Origin: Chitinophaga caseinilytica
GTDB taxonomy: Bacteria; Bacteroidota; Bacteroidia; Chitinophagales; Chitinophagaceae
Assembly (NCBI RefSeq): GCF_038396765.1
Contig: NZ_CP150096.1
Location: forward strand, 62,001 to 126,000
Direction: 5' to 3'
Length of the DNA: 64,000 bases
Part shown: piece after piece, positions 18,530 to 26,973 of the stretch
Layout: every line of letters starts with the position of its first letter
Numbering within the stretch: position 1 is the first letter of the stretch
The notes under the pieces: model-generated
Database searches by the model: none
Told to the model about the DNA's origin: nothing
The model's input: the letters and a program-made list of their open reading frames with translations, nothing else
Program-made: the position numbers and the translations under genes

Positions 18530-18977
18530 ATGATTACGATCCGCAGCGCTGAAAGAAAAAGATTGCGCCCGCATGATGGAACTGGTGCGGGAACTGGCAT
18601 TATATGAAAAAGCACCCGAGCAGGTGACGGTGACTTTGGAACATTTCGCAGAATCCGGCTTTGGCCCGAACCCGGTATGGTGGGCGTTTGTAGCGGAGGA
18701 AGACGGCGTTATCGCCGGGATGGCCCTGTATTATATCCGCTATTCCACCTGGAAAGGCACCCGGATGTGGCTGGAAGACATCGTGGTGTCTGAAAACCAC
18801 CGTGGCAAAGGGCTCGGCAAACTGCTGTTCGACCGCCTGCTCGAAGAAGCGCGGGCAAAAGGGTTCAGCGGCATGATGTGGCAGGTGCTGGAATGGAATG
18901 AGCCTGCTATTAATTTCTACAAAAAATACAACGCCAAATTCGATCCGGAATGGCTGAACGTCAGTATCGATCTGTGA
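18530..18977 (+). CDS. GNAT family N-acetyltransferase, frameshifted as read at 18556-18560
   Basis: The first codons from the ATG at 18530 read MITIRSAERK, the normal first strand of a GNAT protein, then run out of frame. The rest is in another frame from DCARMMELVRELALYEKAPEQV. Removing one A from the five-A run at 18556-18560 joins them as MITIRSAERKDCARMMEL (148 residues). The acetyl-CoA site is clear (VSENHRGKGLGKLLFDRL), as is the C-terminal WNEPAINFYKKYNA. It resembles diamine/small-amine acetyltransferases, but the acceptor is unknown. The alternative start MMEL at 18573 would lack the first strand. Confidence 0.85.
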
Positions 18978-18997
18978 TTTGGACGGCATAAAAAACG

Positions 18998-19034
18998 AAG
19001 CGTCCCGGCTCTGAGGAACCGGGACGCTTTTTTT
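18998..19034. terminator. Bidirectional intrinsic terminator
   Basis: Perfect 11-bp stem AAGCGTCCCGG / CCGGGACGCTT with A run before and T run after, between the converging GNAT and fabD genes. Confidence 0.85.
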
Positions 19035-19052
19035 ATATCGTTCAGCGAAGGA

Positions 19053-19952
19053 TTACGCCAGCACGAGCGTATCGCTCACGCCGTCGGTCGCTACGTTTTT
19101 ATCGATTTTCGCGATGAGCCCCTGCAACACTTTACCGGGCCCTACTTCGGTGAAGCGGGTGGCGCCATCGGCCACCATGGCCTGTACGCACTGTGTCCAT
19201 TTTACGGCGCCGGTGAGCTGGGTGATGAGGTTCTGTTTGATTTCTACGGGGTTGGTCACGGCTTTGGCTACCACGTTCTGGTAAACGGGGCAGTTCGGCG
19301 TGTTGAACGCGATAGACTCGATGGCGGCCTGTAATTCTGCCTGGGCGGGCGCCATGAGCGGCGAGTGGAAGGCCCCTCCTACCGCGAGCTCCATAACGCG
19401 CTTGGCGCCGGCGGCCTTGAGCAGTTCCATCGCTTTGGCGATACCGGTTTTGGTGCCGGAGATCACCAGCTGGCCGGGACAGTTATAGTTGGCGGGCACC
19501 ACGGTGTCGTCCGTGATGGTGGCGCAGATTTCTTCTACTTTGGCATCGTCGAGCCCGAGCACTACCGCCATGGTAGACGGGGTGATCTCGCAGGCTTTCT
19601 GCATGGCGTTGGCGCGGATAGACACGAGTTTGAGCGCGTCGGCGAAGCCGAGGGCGCCGTTGGCCACGAGGGCGGAGAATTCGCCGAGGGAGTGGCCGGC
19701 CGTCATGTCGGGACGGGCGTTTTCCAGGCAGAGGAACCCGATCACCGAATGGAGGAATACCGCCGGCTGGGTTACTTTGGTTTGTTTGAGGTCCGCTTCC
19801 GAGCCTTCAAACATCACATCGGAGATCCGGAATCCGAGCAGTTCGTTGGCTTGCTCGAAGAGATCGCGGGCTTTGGGACTTTGTTCGTAAAAAGCCTTGC
19901 CCATACCGGTAAATTGTGCTCCCTGACCGGGAAAAACGAATGCGTGCTTCAT
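19053..19952 (-). CDS. fabD: ACP S-malonyltransferase (FabD)
   Basis: A 299-residue enzyme that moves malonyl from CoA to acyl carrier protein for fatty acid elongation. The GQGAQ loop at 9-13, the nucleophile elbow GHSLG at 86-90 (Ser88) and the catalytic His in GGAFHSPLM near residue 200 are present. Its length is normal. It forms a natural pair with fabH 4 kb away but is transcribed separately, from a TAnnTTTG promoter at 19976-19983, and ends at the terminator shared with the GNAT gene. Confidence 0.97.
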   Translation of the reverse strand: MKHAFVFPGQGAQFTGMGKAFYEQSPKARDLFEQANELLGFRISDVMFEGSEADLKQTKVTQPAVFLHSVIGFLCLENARPDMTAGHSLGEFSALVANGALGFADALKLVSIRANAMQKACEITPSTMAVVLGLDDAKVEEICATITDDTVVPANYNCPGQLVISGTKTGIAKAMELLKAAGAKRVMELAVGGAFHSPLMAPAQAELQAAIESIAFNTPNCPVYQNVVAKAVTNPVEIKQNLITQLTGAVKWTQCVQAMVADGATRFTEVGPGKVLQGLIAKIDKNVATDGVSDTLVLA

Positions 19953-19975
19953 TGATATGATTAATTATCAGATGG

Positions 19976-19983
19976 CAAATATA
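19976..19983 (-). promoter_or_regulatory. Promoter -7 element for fabD (TATATTTG)
   Basis: Exact TAnnTTTG on the minus strand, 24 bases before the fabD ATG, giving a leader of about 17 nt. Confidence 0.55.
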
Positions 19984-19985
19984 TA

Positions 19986-20035
19986 TAAAAAATTATGGTT
20001 TAATCCAGCACGGAAAGTGTCCGGGTCAAACCATA
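19986..20035 (-). terminator. Probable intrinsic terminator of queD-folE
   Basis: Eight-base arms TATGGTTT (19994-20001) and AAACCATA (20028-20035) with a smaller CGGA/TCCG stem inside, followed on the minus strand by ATTTTTTA. It lies 30 bp after the folE stop. The loop is long, so it is only probable. Confidence 0.5.
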
Positions 20036-20065
20036 TGTGTTTTGGACCAATATGATAACGGCTGA

Positions 20066-20671
20066 TTAGCGCCGGCCCATGAGGTCGGAACTGATGAGTT
20101 TCATGAATTCGGCGCGGGTGGTCCCGTCTTCGAACTGGCCGCTGAAGGCGGACGTGGTGGTTACAGAGTTCTGTTTCTGCACGCCGCGCATCATCATGCA
20201 GAGGTGTTGCGCTTCGATCACCACGGCTACGCCCTGGGGCTGCAGCGTATCCTGGATGGCGTCCAGGATCTGGTGGGTGAGGCGCTCCTGCACCTGGAGG
20301 CGGCGGCTGAAAATGTCCACCACCCGGGCGATCTTGCTGAGCCCGGTGATATAACCATTGGGAATGTAGGCCACATGCGCCTTTCCGAAGAAGGGCAACA
20401 TATGGTGCTCGCACATGGAATACAGTTCGATGTCTTTCACGATCACCATTTCACTGTACGCTTCCGTGAATTTGGCGCCGTTCAGCACTTCCTTCGCGTC
20501 TTGCTGGTAACCCTGCGTGAGGAACTGCATGGCCTTGGCCATCCGTTCCGGGGTTTTTACCAGCCCTTCGCGCTCGGGGTCTTCGCCCAGCAGGGCGATG
20601 CTATTGCGGTAAAACTCCTTCAACCCGTTCGTCACTGATTCGTCGTACTGCTCTTCTTTATGGTAAGCCAT
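20066..20671 (-). CDS. folE: GTP cyclohydrolase I (FolE)
   Basis: A 201-residue enzyme that turns GTP into 7,8-dihydroneopterin triphosphate, the entry to folate and, through QueD, to queuosine. Zinc ligands Cys87 and His90 in [10 protein letters not shown] and Cys158 in [10 protein letters not shown] are visible, along with QERLTHQI and the [24 protein letters not shown] core. It lies 21 bp after queD on the same strand. The pairing with QueD, which uses FolE's product, suggests this copy feeds deazapurine synthesis, though it probably also serves folate. Confidence 0.97.
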   Translation of the reverse strand: MAYHKEEQYDESVTNGLKEFYRNSIALLGEDPEREGLVKTPERMAKAMQFLTQGYQQDAKEVLNGAKFTEAYSEMVIVKDIELYSMCEHHMLPFFGKAHVAYIPNGYITGLSKIARVVDIFSRRLQVQERLTHQILDAIQDTLQPQGVAVVIEAQHLCMMMRGVQKQNSVTTTSAFSGQFEDGTTRAEFMKLISSDLMGRR

Positions 20672-20692
20672 GTGCTGCTGTGTTTTTACTGG

Positions 20693-21106
20693 TTATTTAC
20701 CGCCGTAGTATTCCACGTAGATCTTGGAAGTTTCGTGCAGCTTGATGCAATGGAGCTGAACGGTCCCCGGCAGATGTTTTTCGAGTTGTTCCCAAATGGC
20801 GATGGCCACGTTTTCCGCGGAAGTGAATTTGTCTTTCATGAAATCCACGTCGAGGTTCAGGTTTTTATGGTCGAGCTTTTCCACCACCACATCGTTGATC
20901 AGGACACCTAACGTTTTGGCGTTGAATACAAAACCGGTTTCAGGATCAGGTACGCCTTTTACCGTTACGTGCAGTTCATAGTTGTGCCCATGCCAGTTGT
21001 CGTTGGCGCATTTGCCGAAAACTTCGTGGTTTTGCTCCTTACTCCACTGTGGATTGTACAACTTGTGCGCAGCATTAAAATGCTCGACGCGCGTCAAATA
21101 GATCAT
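20693..21106 (-). CDS. queD: 6-carboxy-5,6,7,8-tetrahydropterin synthase (QueD)
   Basis: The start is the ATG at 21106 (MIYLTRVEHFNAAHKL). The frame is open another 128 codons upstream, but that stretch is antisense to mqnB. The product is 137 residues, normal for the PTPS/QueD family. Zinc ligands His14 (FNAAH) and His39/His41 (WHGHNYELHV), the catalytic Cys33 (GKCANDN) and a C-terminal KLHETSKIYVEY with the substrate Glu are present. It acts on dihydroneopterin triphosphate in the preQ0/queuosine pathway. It is co-transcribed with folE from the TAACTTTG promoter at 21128-21135. Confidence 0.93.
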   Translation of the reverse strand: MIYLTRVEHFNAAHKLYNPQWSKEQNHEVFGKCANDNWHGHNYELHVTVKGVPDPETGFVFNAKTLGVLINDVVVEKLDHKNLNLDVDFMKDKFTSAENVAIAIWEQLEKHLPGTVQLHCIKLHETSKIYVEYYGGK

Positions 21107-21127
21107 TTGTTCCTTGATAAATTTCTG

Positions 21128-21135
21128 CAAAGTTA
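21128..21135 (-). promoter_or_regulatory. Promoter -7 element for queD-folE (TAACTTTG)
   Basis: Exact TAnnTTTG on the minus strand, 21 bases before the queD ATG. Divergent to it, TACCTTTA at 21155-21162 (one mismatch) sits four bases before the mqnB ATG. Confidence 0.5.
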
Positions 21136-21166
21136 AAGCAATTCGTCGAAAACGTACCTTTATGGG

Positions 21167-21826
21167 ATGAAACTGCTCGTTGCCGCCGCTACGGAGGCGG
21201 AAATCCAACCCACGATCGCCTGGCTGAAGGAATCCGGAAGAACGGACGTAGAAACGATCATCACGGGCATCGGCCTGTTCAGCGCGGCTTTTGCGCTGGG
21301 GAAGCGCCTGGCAGCGGGGGATCGGCCCGCACTGGTGCTCCAGGCCGGCATCGCGGGCACTTTCGACCGGAACGTGAAGCTGGGCGATGCGCTGCTGGTG
21401 GAGAAGGAATATTTCGGCGACCTGGGAGCGGAAGACAACGGCGTTTTTCGGGACCTCTTCAGCATAGGGCTCTGGAAGCATGATATGCACCCGTTTACGA
21501 ATAATTATTTATTGAATCCGTTTGACAGGGTACCGCCATCCCTGGCGCAGTTGCCCCGGGCATCCGCGGTTTCCGTCAATACAGTATCCGGCGAAGCCGC
21601 CACCATCGCGCAACTGGAACAACAGTACGCCCCCACGCTCGAAAGCATGGAAGGCGCGGCGCTGCACTATGCCTGCCTCATGGAAAACGTCCCCTTTCTC
21701 CAGCTGCGCACCGTATCCAATTACGTGGAACAGCGCGATAAATCGAAGTGGGACATCAAATCGGCGGTGATCCGCCTCAACACACTGCTCCGCGATACGA
21801 TCAACGAATGGAATAACGAACGATAA
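21167..21826 (+). CDS. mqnB: Futalosine hydrolase (MqnB)
   Basis: A 219-residue nucleoside phosphorylase-fold hydrolase. MKLLVAAATEAEIQPTI and ITGIGLFSAAFALGK are the start typical of MqnB; VLQAGIAGTFDRNVKLGDALLVEKE and ESMEGAALHYAC (catalytic and ribose-binding Glu) complete the site. It removes hypoxanthine from futalosine in the futalosine route to menaquinone. The direct neighbour mqnD, 12 bp downstream, supports this call over a generic MTA/SAH nucleosidase. The start codon is only four bases after a promoter-like TACCTTTA, so the mRNA may be leaderless. Confidence 0.92.
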   Translation: MKLLVAAATEAEIQPTIAWLKESGRTDVETIITGIGLFSAAFALGKRLAAGDRPALVLQAGIAGTFDRNVKLGDALLVEKEYFGDLGAEDNGVFRDLFSIGLWKHDMHPFTNNYLLNPFDRVPPSLAQLPRASAVSVNTVSGEAATIAQLEQQYAPTLESMEGAALHYACLMENVPFLQLRTVSNYVEQRDKSKWDIKSAVIRLNTLLRDTINEWNNER

Positions 21827-21838
21827 AAAGAACGATAT

Positions 21839-22636
21839 ATGCAACTGAGCTTAGGATTTTCGCCCTGCCCGAACGATACTTTTATTTTCGACGCATTGGT
21901 GAATGGAAAGATAGATACGGAGGGTTTGCAATTCGACACCCGGCTGGAGGATGTGGAAACCCTCAACAAATGGGCCCTCCAGGGTAAACTGGACATCACG
22001 AAACTGAGTTTCGCCGCCGGTCTCCGCGTGGCAGACAAATACCGCCTCCTCAACAGCGGAAGCGCGCTGGGCCGGGGTTGCGGCCCGCTCCTCATTGCCC
22101 GGGAGCCCCTTTCCCCCGAACAGATCTCACAACTTAAAATCGCCATCCCCGGAGAAAATACCACGGCCAACCTCCTCTTTTCCATCGCTTACCCACACGC
22201 GAAAAACAAGGAGATCATGGTCTTTTCCGACATCGAACAGGCGGTAATTTCCGGCAGGGCAGACGCCGGCGTCATCATCCACGAAAACCGCTTCACCTAC
22301 CAACAAAAAGGCCTCGTGAAAATCACCGACCTCGGCGCTTTCTGGGAAGAAAAAACGGGGCACCCGATCCCCCTGGGCGGCATTTTCATCCGGAAAGACA
22401 TTCCCGAAGCCACGGCCCGGCAGGTAGACGCCCTCATCGCGAAAAGCCTGCAGTTTTCCTTCGCCAACTACCCCACCCTCGCCCCTTATGTCAAGGAACA
22501 CGCGCAGGAGATGGACGAGCAAGTGATGCGGCAGCATATCGAATTGTATGTCAACGACTTCAGCCTGGATTTGGGCGAACAGGGGCACAAAGCGATCGAA
22601 GTGCTGAAGGAAAAAGCCGTATTAGCAGGCAGATAG
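21839..22636 (+). CDS. mqnD: 1,4-dihydroxy-6-naphthoate synthase (MqnD)
   Basis: A 265-residue periplasmic-binding-protein-like enzyme without a signal peptide. The signature start LSLGFSPCPNDTFIFDAL, the DITKLSFAAGLRVAD segment and SGSALGRGCGPLL identify MqnD, which cleaves cyclic dehypoxanthine futalosine to 1,4-dihydroxy-6-naphthoate. ADAGVIIHENRFTY carries the conserved His. It sits in an operon with mqnB, so the organism makes menaquinone by the futalosine route; the other mqn genes are elsewhere. Confidence 0.95.
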   Translation: MQLSLGFSPCPNDTFIFDALVNGKIDTEGLQFDTRLEDVETLNKWALQGKLDITKLSFAAGLRVADKYRLLNSGSALGRGCGPLLIAREPLSPEQISQLKIAIPGENTTANLLFSIAYPHAKNKEIMVFSDIEQAVISGRADAGVIIHENRFTYQQKGLVKITDLGAFWEEKTGHPIPLGGIFIRKDIPEATARQVDALIAKSLQFSFANYPTLAPYVKEHAQEMDEQVMRQHIELYVNDFSLDLGEQGHKAIEVLKEKAVLAGR

Positions 22637-22700
22637 CGAATTCAGTATCGGTCGCGGTCACCAGGAACCGGCTTCCGGATTACTATTGCTACGGTTACAG

Positions 22701-22744
22701 TACTGTATCCGTACTACATCCCTACTATATCTCTACTGTATCCC
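22701..22744 (+). repeat. Four tandem degenerate 11-bp repeats (TACTNNATCYC type)
   Basis: Consecutive units TACTGTATCCG, TACTACATCCC, TACTATATCTC and TACTGTATCCC at 22701, 22712, 22723 and 22734, with no spacer. They lie in the 200-bp gap between mqnD and the photolyase terminator, with no ORF over them. The period is close to one DNA turn. They could be a protein-binding array or a decayed microsatellite. Confidence 0.6.
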
Positions 22745-22801
22745 TGTATAACGCGGGCTACACCACAGTCGCCATCATCAAAACGACGATACTATTTTCA
22801 C

Positions 22802-22830
22802 AAAAAGCGTATGCATGGCGTACGCTTTTT
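22802..22830. terminator. Bidirectional intrinsic terminator
   Basis: Ten-base arms AAAAAGCGTA / TACGCTTTTT around a 9-base loop, between converging mqnD and photolyase genes. Confidence 0.75.
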
Positions 22831-22834
22831 GTTT

Positions 22835-24133
22835 TCATGGTTTCAACGCCTTCCCGTACACTTCCAGCGCCCGTTTCCGCGCCATTTCGTGGTTAACGAC
22901 CGGCTGAACATACGTAAGCCCATCGATCTCCGGCACCCATTTCCGGATGTACTTTCCTTCCTTATCGAATTTCTGCGCCTGCAGCGTAGGATTAAACACC
23001 CGGAAATACGGCGCCGCGTCGCAACCGGAGCCCGCCGCCCATTGCCAGCCGCCGTTGTTGGCCGCCAGGTCGTAATCCAGGAGCTTTTTGGCGAAATACG
23101 CTTCGCCCCAGCGCCAGTCGATCAGCAGGTGCTTCGTGAGAAAACTCGCCGTCACCATCCGCACGCGGTTGTGCATGTAACCGGTTTCGTTCAGCTCGCG
23201 CATCCCCGCGTCCACGATAGGGTAACCGGTCTGTCCCTCGCACCAGGCGCGGAATTCCCGCTCATTGTTCCGCCAGGCAATATTGTCGTATTCCTTTTTG
23301 AAAGACGCATGCACCACATCCGGAAAATGCCACAAAATCATCTGGTAAAATTCGCGCCAGATCAGCTCTTTCAGGAATGTATCGTTCAGTTTCGTGGCGC
23401 GGCGCACCAGTTCGCGGATGCTCACCGTCCCGAAGCGCAGATGCACGCTCAGGCGGCTCGTGCCCGGAATGGCAGGATAGTCGCGGGTTTGGTCGTAATG
23501 TTTAATTATGGCGTCTTCGGGATCAGGCGCCGGGAAATCGCGTTGCGTGGGCACGAAGCCGATGTCGCCCAACGAAGGGATAGGGCGCTCGTCCTGCAGA
23601 TGGAAATTGCCGAAATATTTTTCCATCGAATAGGATTTGACGAAAAACGGTTCCATCGCGGCCAGCCATTTACGGCTGTAAGGTGTGAACACCGTATAAG
23701 GTTCCCCGTTATCCTTCAACACTTCCCCCTTTTCGAAAATCACCTGGTCTTTGAAGGTTTTGAACGGGATGTTCCTTTCCCGGAGATACGCGCCGATGGC
23801 TTCGTCGCGCCCGCGGGCGTAGGGCTCGTAATCATGATTGGCGAAAACCCCGGCTACGTCGTACACCTCCGTGAAATGACGGAACGCGGCGGCAGGGGTA
23901 CCGTGATACACATGCAAAGTGCTCCCCATCTTCAGCAGTTGCTGCTGCAGGCCGGCGAGCGCATCGTGGATGAATTGCAGCCTGCGATCGGCCCGGTCTT
24001 CCAGGTCGTCGAGGATATCGGTGTCGAAAACGAACACGGGCACAACGGGGCAGCCGCTGCGAAGGGCGTGGTATAATGCAGCCTGGTCGTGCAGGCGAAG
24101 GTCGCGGCGGAGCCAGCAGATAACAATTTTCAT
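22835..24133 (-). CDS. phrB: Deoxyribodipyrimidine photolyase / cryptochrome family
   Basis: A 432-residue flavoprotein. The N-terminal alpha/beta domain (KIVICWLRRDLRLHDQAALYHAL) binds the antenna chromophore; the C-terminal helical FAD domain has GTSRLSVHLRFGTVSIRELVR, ELIWREFYQMILWHFP and the signature WQWAAGSGCDAAPYFRVFNP. It probably repairs cyclobutane pyrimidine dimers with blue light. Length and motifs fit class I CPD photolyases, but a cryptochrome-like role is not excluded. It is a single gene, with its own terminator downstream. Confidence 0.93.
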   Translation of the reverse strand: MKIVICWLRRDLRLHDQAALYHALRSGCPVVPVFVFDTDILDDLEDRADRRLQFIHDALAGLQQQLLKMGSTLHVYHGTPAAAFRHFTEVYDVAGVFANHDYEPYARGRDEAIGAYLRERNIPFKTFKDQVIFEKGEVLKDNGEPYTVFTPYSRKWLAAMEPFFVKSYSMEKYFGNFHLQDERPIPSLGDIGFVPTQRDFPAPDPEDAIIKHYDQTRDYPAIPGTSRLSVHLRFGTVSIRELVRRATKLNDTFLKELIWREFYQMILWHFPDVVHASFKKEYDNIAWRNNEREFRAWCEGQTGYPIVDAGMRELNETGYMHNRVRMVTASFLTKHLLIDWRWGEAYFAKKLLDYDLAANNGGWQWAAGSGCDAAPYFRVFNPTLQAQKFDKEGKYIRKWVPEIDGLTYVQPVVNHEMARKRALEVYGKALKP

Positions 24134-24211
24134 GCGCAGTTTTTTACAGGCGATGCGGCTCCCCGGGCGGAAAAGTTCAATGTCAGATGGAAAATCGAAG
24201 ATACGGCGAAC

Positions 24212-25042
24212 TTACAACATGGATTCGTACAGCAGGTCGTGCAGGATGGCGGACGTGGCGTTGCCGTAACTGGTATCGCCGAATTCGCCCACCCATCGGA
24301 TGCCGTAGATGGCGTTGGTGAGGAAAATCTCGTCGGCCGTTTGCAGATCGCGCACGGTCAGCACCCGTTCCTGGATGTGGAACGGGAATTCGGTGGTGAG
24401 GATGTGCTTGCGCATCACGCCGCACACGCACCCTTCCGTCAACGGCGGCGTGAAAACATCGCCGTCTTTCACGATGAACACGTTCGCAACGGTTGTATCC
24501 GCCACGCGACCGTATTGATTGAGCAAAACGGCTTCGGCCACCTGGTGCTGGCGGGCGTACATGGCGGCCAGCACGTATGGCAGACAGTTGTTGGATTTGA
24601 CGTTGCTCAGCTTGTCACCGGTTTTCACGGCATCGGGGAATACGTCCAGCGAAAGCCCCGTACTGTTCAGTTCGAAAATATGTTCCGGCAATTCCCAGGA
24701 CTGGATGAGGAAATGCGGCGTATGATCGACCGGGTCGTACAGCCCCGTTCCCGCGCGCCATACGGTGAGGCGCACACGCGCGAGATCGCTCACGCCGTTG
24801 GTGCGGCAGAGTTGTTGAATAAGGTCGATGAAATAATCTTTCGTAAAATGCGGCGGTATGTGAAAATGCAGGATATGCAAACTGGCGACCAGCCGTTCGA
24901 AATGCAGGTCGGCCAATAACAGTTGCCCCTGGTACACTTTCATGGTTTCGAAGCACCCGTCGCCATACCGGAAACTGCGGTTATCTACGGTGAGCAACGG
25001 TTTGTCGGCCGCCATGAATCTTCCGTTATAACACAATTGCAT
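24212..25042 (-). CDS. Aminotransferase class IV (PabC/IlvE-like)
   Basis: A 276-residue fold-type IV PLP enzyme. The start YNGRFMAADKPLLTVDNRSFRYGDGCFETM is typical, and the Schiff-base Lys is Lys149 in LSNVKSNNCLPYVLA. The usual Glu of the NxxGxVxE motif is replaced by Asp (NQYGRVADTTVANVF), which is noteworthy but may be tolerated. Candidates are aminodeoxychorismate lyase, branched-chain and D-amino acid aminotransferases; sequence alone does not decide, though its length and position outside ilv genes favour a PabC-like role. It follows scoB by 14 bp, so it is probably co-transcribed with scoAB. Confidence 0.85.
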   Translation of the reverse strand: MQLCYNGRFMAADKPLLTVDNRSFRYGDGCFETMKVYQGQLLLADLHFERLVASLHILHFHIPPHFTKDYFIDLIQQLCRTNGVSDLARVRLTVWRAGTGLYDPVDHTPHFLIQSWELPEHIFELNSTGLSLDVFPDAVKTGDKLSNVKSNNCLPYVLAAMYARQHQVAEAVLLNQYGRVADTTVANVFIVKDGDVFTPPLTEGCVCGVMRKHILTTEFPFHIQERVLTVRDLQTADEIFLTNAIYGIRWVGEFGDTSYGNATSAILHDLLYESML

Positions 25043-25056
25043 ACCGTAAGTTACGA

Positions 25057-25713
25057 TTATAAAATCATTTCGGGAACATCGCCGTCAATGACCAGCCGGC
25101 CGGCCGTTTTGGCTTTGATTTCGTCTACGGTCACGCCTGGTGCGCGTTCCAGCAGCCGGAAGCCTTCGGGCGTAACATCGAGCACGGCTATTTCGGTGAC
25201 GATTTTCCTGACGCAGCGCACGCCGGTGAGCGGCAGGGTGCATTGGGGCAGTAATTTGCTTTCGCCTTTGGGATTGGTGTGCATCATGGCAACGATGATG
25301 TTTTTGGCCGAAGCCACGAGGTCCATCGCGCCGCCCATACCTTTCACCATTTTCCCTGGGATTTTCCAGTTGGCGATATCGCCCGAGTCGGAGACTTCCA
25401 TGGCGCCGAGCACGGTGAGGTCTACCTTCCCGGCGCGGATCATGCCGAAGCTTTCGGCGGAGTCGAAGAAGGCGCCCCCCGGCAGGATGGTTACCGTTTC
25501 CTTCCCGGCGTTGATGAGATCGGGGTCGATGCCTTCTTCGGTCGGGTAAGGCCCCATGCCCAGCATCCCGTTTTCGGATTGCAGCATGATGGAAATGCCT
25601 TGCGGAACGAAGTTGGACACGAGTGTGGGGATCCCGATCCCCAGGTTCACATACATCCCGTCGCGCAATTCCTGCGCGATGCGTTTGGCGATGCCGTATT
25701 TATCAAGAGCCAT
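25057..25713 (-). CDS. scoB: 3-oxoacid CoA-transferase subunit B
   Basis: A 218-residue beta subunit of a two-subunit family I CoA-transferase. The catalytic glutamate is Glu47 in [16 protein letters not shown], which forms the CoA thioester. [28 protein letters not shown] is conserved. With ScoA (8-bp gap) it would move CoA between succinyl-CoA and acetoacetate or a related 3-oxoacid. Exact acids are not readable. Confidence 0.93.
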   Translation of the reverse strand: MALDKYGIAKRIAQELRDGMYVNLGIGIPTLVSNFVPQGISIMLQSENGMLGMGPYPTEEGIDPDLINAGKETVTILPGGAFFDSAESFGMIRAGKVDLTVLGAMEVSDSGDIANWKIPGKMVKGMGGAMDLVASAKNIIVAMMHTNPKGESKLLPQCTLPLTGVRCVRKIVTEIAVLDVTPEGFRLLERAPGVTVDEIKAKTAGRLVIDGDVPEMIL

Positions 25714-25721
25714 AGCGAAAA

Positions 25722-26414
25722 TCAGATTTTGACGGTTTTTCTTTCGATGCGTTTTTCATAATCATGTCCCTGGAAGATGCGGTGCACATATATCCCGGGA
25801 ACGTGGACCTCGTCCGGGTCCAGCTGACCGGGCTCCACCAGTTCCTCCACTTCCGCGATGGTCACATTGCCCGCCCGCGCCATGGAAGAACTGAAGTTGC
25901 GGGTGGTTTTGCGGAAAACGAGGTTCCCCATCCTGTCGCCCTTCCAGGCTTTCACGATGGCGAAATCGGCCGGCAGCGCCAGTTCCATGAGATAATCCTT
26001 CTCCCCGAAACGCCGCGTCTCCTTCCCTTCCGCAATTTCCGTCCCGAAACCCGCGGGCGTGAAAAAGGCAGGAATGCCCATTCCCGCCATGGCGATGCGC
26101 GTGGCCAGGGTACCCTGAGGAATGAGGTCCACCTCCAGCTCGCCCGACAACAATTGCCGTTCGAACTCGGCGTTCTCGCCCACGTAGCTCGACATCATTT
26201 TCTTGATCTGTCTTGTCTTCAGCAGCAATCCCAACCCGAAATCGTCTACCCCCGCATTATTGGAGATACACGTCAGGTTGCTGACGCCCTTGCGCACGAG
26301 GGCTGCGATACAGTTTTCCGGAATGCCGCACAGGCCAAATCCTCCGAGCATGAGGGTGGCGCCGTTGGGGATATCGGCGATGGCCTCGTCGGCGTTTGCA
26401 ACGATCTTGTTCAT
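25722..26414 (-). CDS. scoA: 3-oxoacid CoA-transferase subunit A
   Basis: A 230-residue alpha subunit with the CoA-binding loop [11 protein letters not shown] at 24-34, [15 protein letters not shown] and [27 protein letters not shown]. It is first in the scoA-scoB-class IV aminotransferase run and has the orientation and spacing usual for succinyl-CoA:3-ketoacid CoA-transferase. A small AACGCC/GGCGTT hairpin at 26447-26464 lies ahead of it but lacks a T run. No clear TAnnTTTG promoter was seen upstream. Confidence 0.93.
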   Translation of the reverse strand: MNKIVANADEAIADIPNGATLMLGGFGLCGIPENCIAALVRKGVSNLTCISNNAGVDDFGLGLLLKTRQIKKMMSSYVGENAEFERQLLSGELEVDLIPQGTLATRIAMAGMGIPAFFTPAGFGTEIAEGKETRRFGEKDYLMELALPADFAIVKAWKGDRMGNLVFRKTTRNFSSSMARAGNVTIAEVEELVEPGQLDPDEVHVPGIYVHRIFQGHDYEKRIERKTVKI

Positions 26415-26486
26415 CTTCTCAGTTTTTGTTTGTAACCGAAAGATGGAACGCCTCTACGGGCGTTTCATGTTTTGGTGTGTATAACG

Positions 26487-26964
26487 TCAGAATATATTCA
26501 GTTTCAAACTGTCCGGACTGGGCCAGAACAGGGAATCCATACGGGTGCGGCCCAATTTGCGCTGTTCCCTTTCGTTGCGCGCCCGGTCTGTGGAATCGAT
26601 GGCTTCGCGTTTGCGGCGCACGATGTCGCCCATATCTTTATATATCGCCTCCAGCCTGTCTGGATGCGATTCGTAAAATTGCCAGCTTTTCAGTGAACGT
26701 TTCGCGGTCGGTTTTATGGAGCAGCAATATCTGTGCGTACAGGGTTTTACTCGCCGAATCGCGCATGGCTTCCGTGATGTCTACCGAACTGCGGCCTTCC
26801 ATCATCTGCTCCCGCGCAAACACGTCTGCATAGTTCATGTCCAGCAAAATATCGCGCATCTCGTTTTTCCCCAATACGCCTTTCGGTGTACGGTCCGCTT
26901 CGCCGCAGGCAGCCATGAGGGCTGCGATGAAGAGGACACCCGCTATCTTTCTCCAATTCTTCAT
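26487..26964 (-). CDS. DUF4296 family lipoprotein, frameshifted as read at 26687-26690
   Basis: Lipoprotein signal (LFIAALMAACG) followed by KGVLGKNEMRDILLDMNYADVF, the start of DUF4296. As read it stops at 26638 after an out-of-frame tail. In the other frame the sequence continues open as SWQFYESHPDRLEAIYKDM and ends DSLFWPSPDSLKLNIF at 26487. Removing one base from the four-T run (plus strand) joins both into 158 residues, the expected DUF4296 form. The family is confined to Bacteroidota, with no known function. It follows the DUF4835 gene by 9 bp at the end of the bamD operon, so an envelope role is likely. Confidence 0.8.
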
Positions 26965-26973
26965 AGTCTTATA

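Noticed and set aside
21107..21490. N-terminal extension of QueD (128 codons)
   Set aside because: It is antisense to mqnB, upstream of the queD promoter, and absent from the family.
22701..22744. CRISPR array
   Set aside because: Units are 11 bp with no spacers and no cas genes.
26447..26464. Hairpin AACGCC/GGCGTT as terminator of the bamD operon
   Set aside because: It lies just after the DUF4296 stop, but the stem is only six bases and no T run follows on the minus strand.
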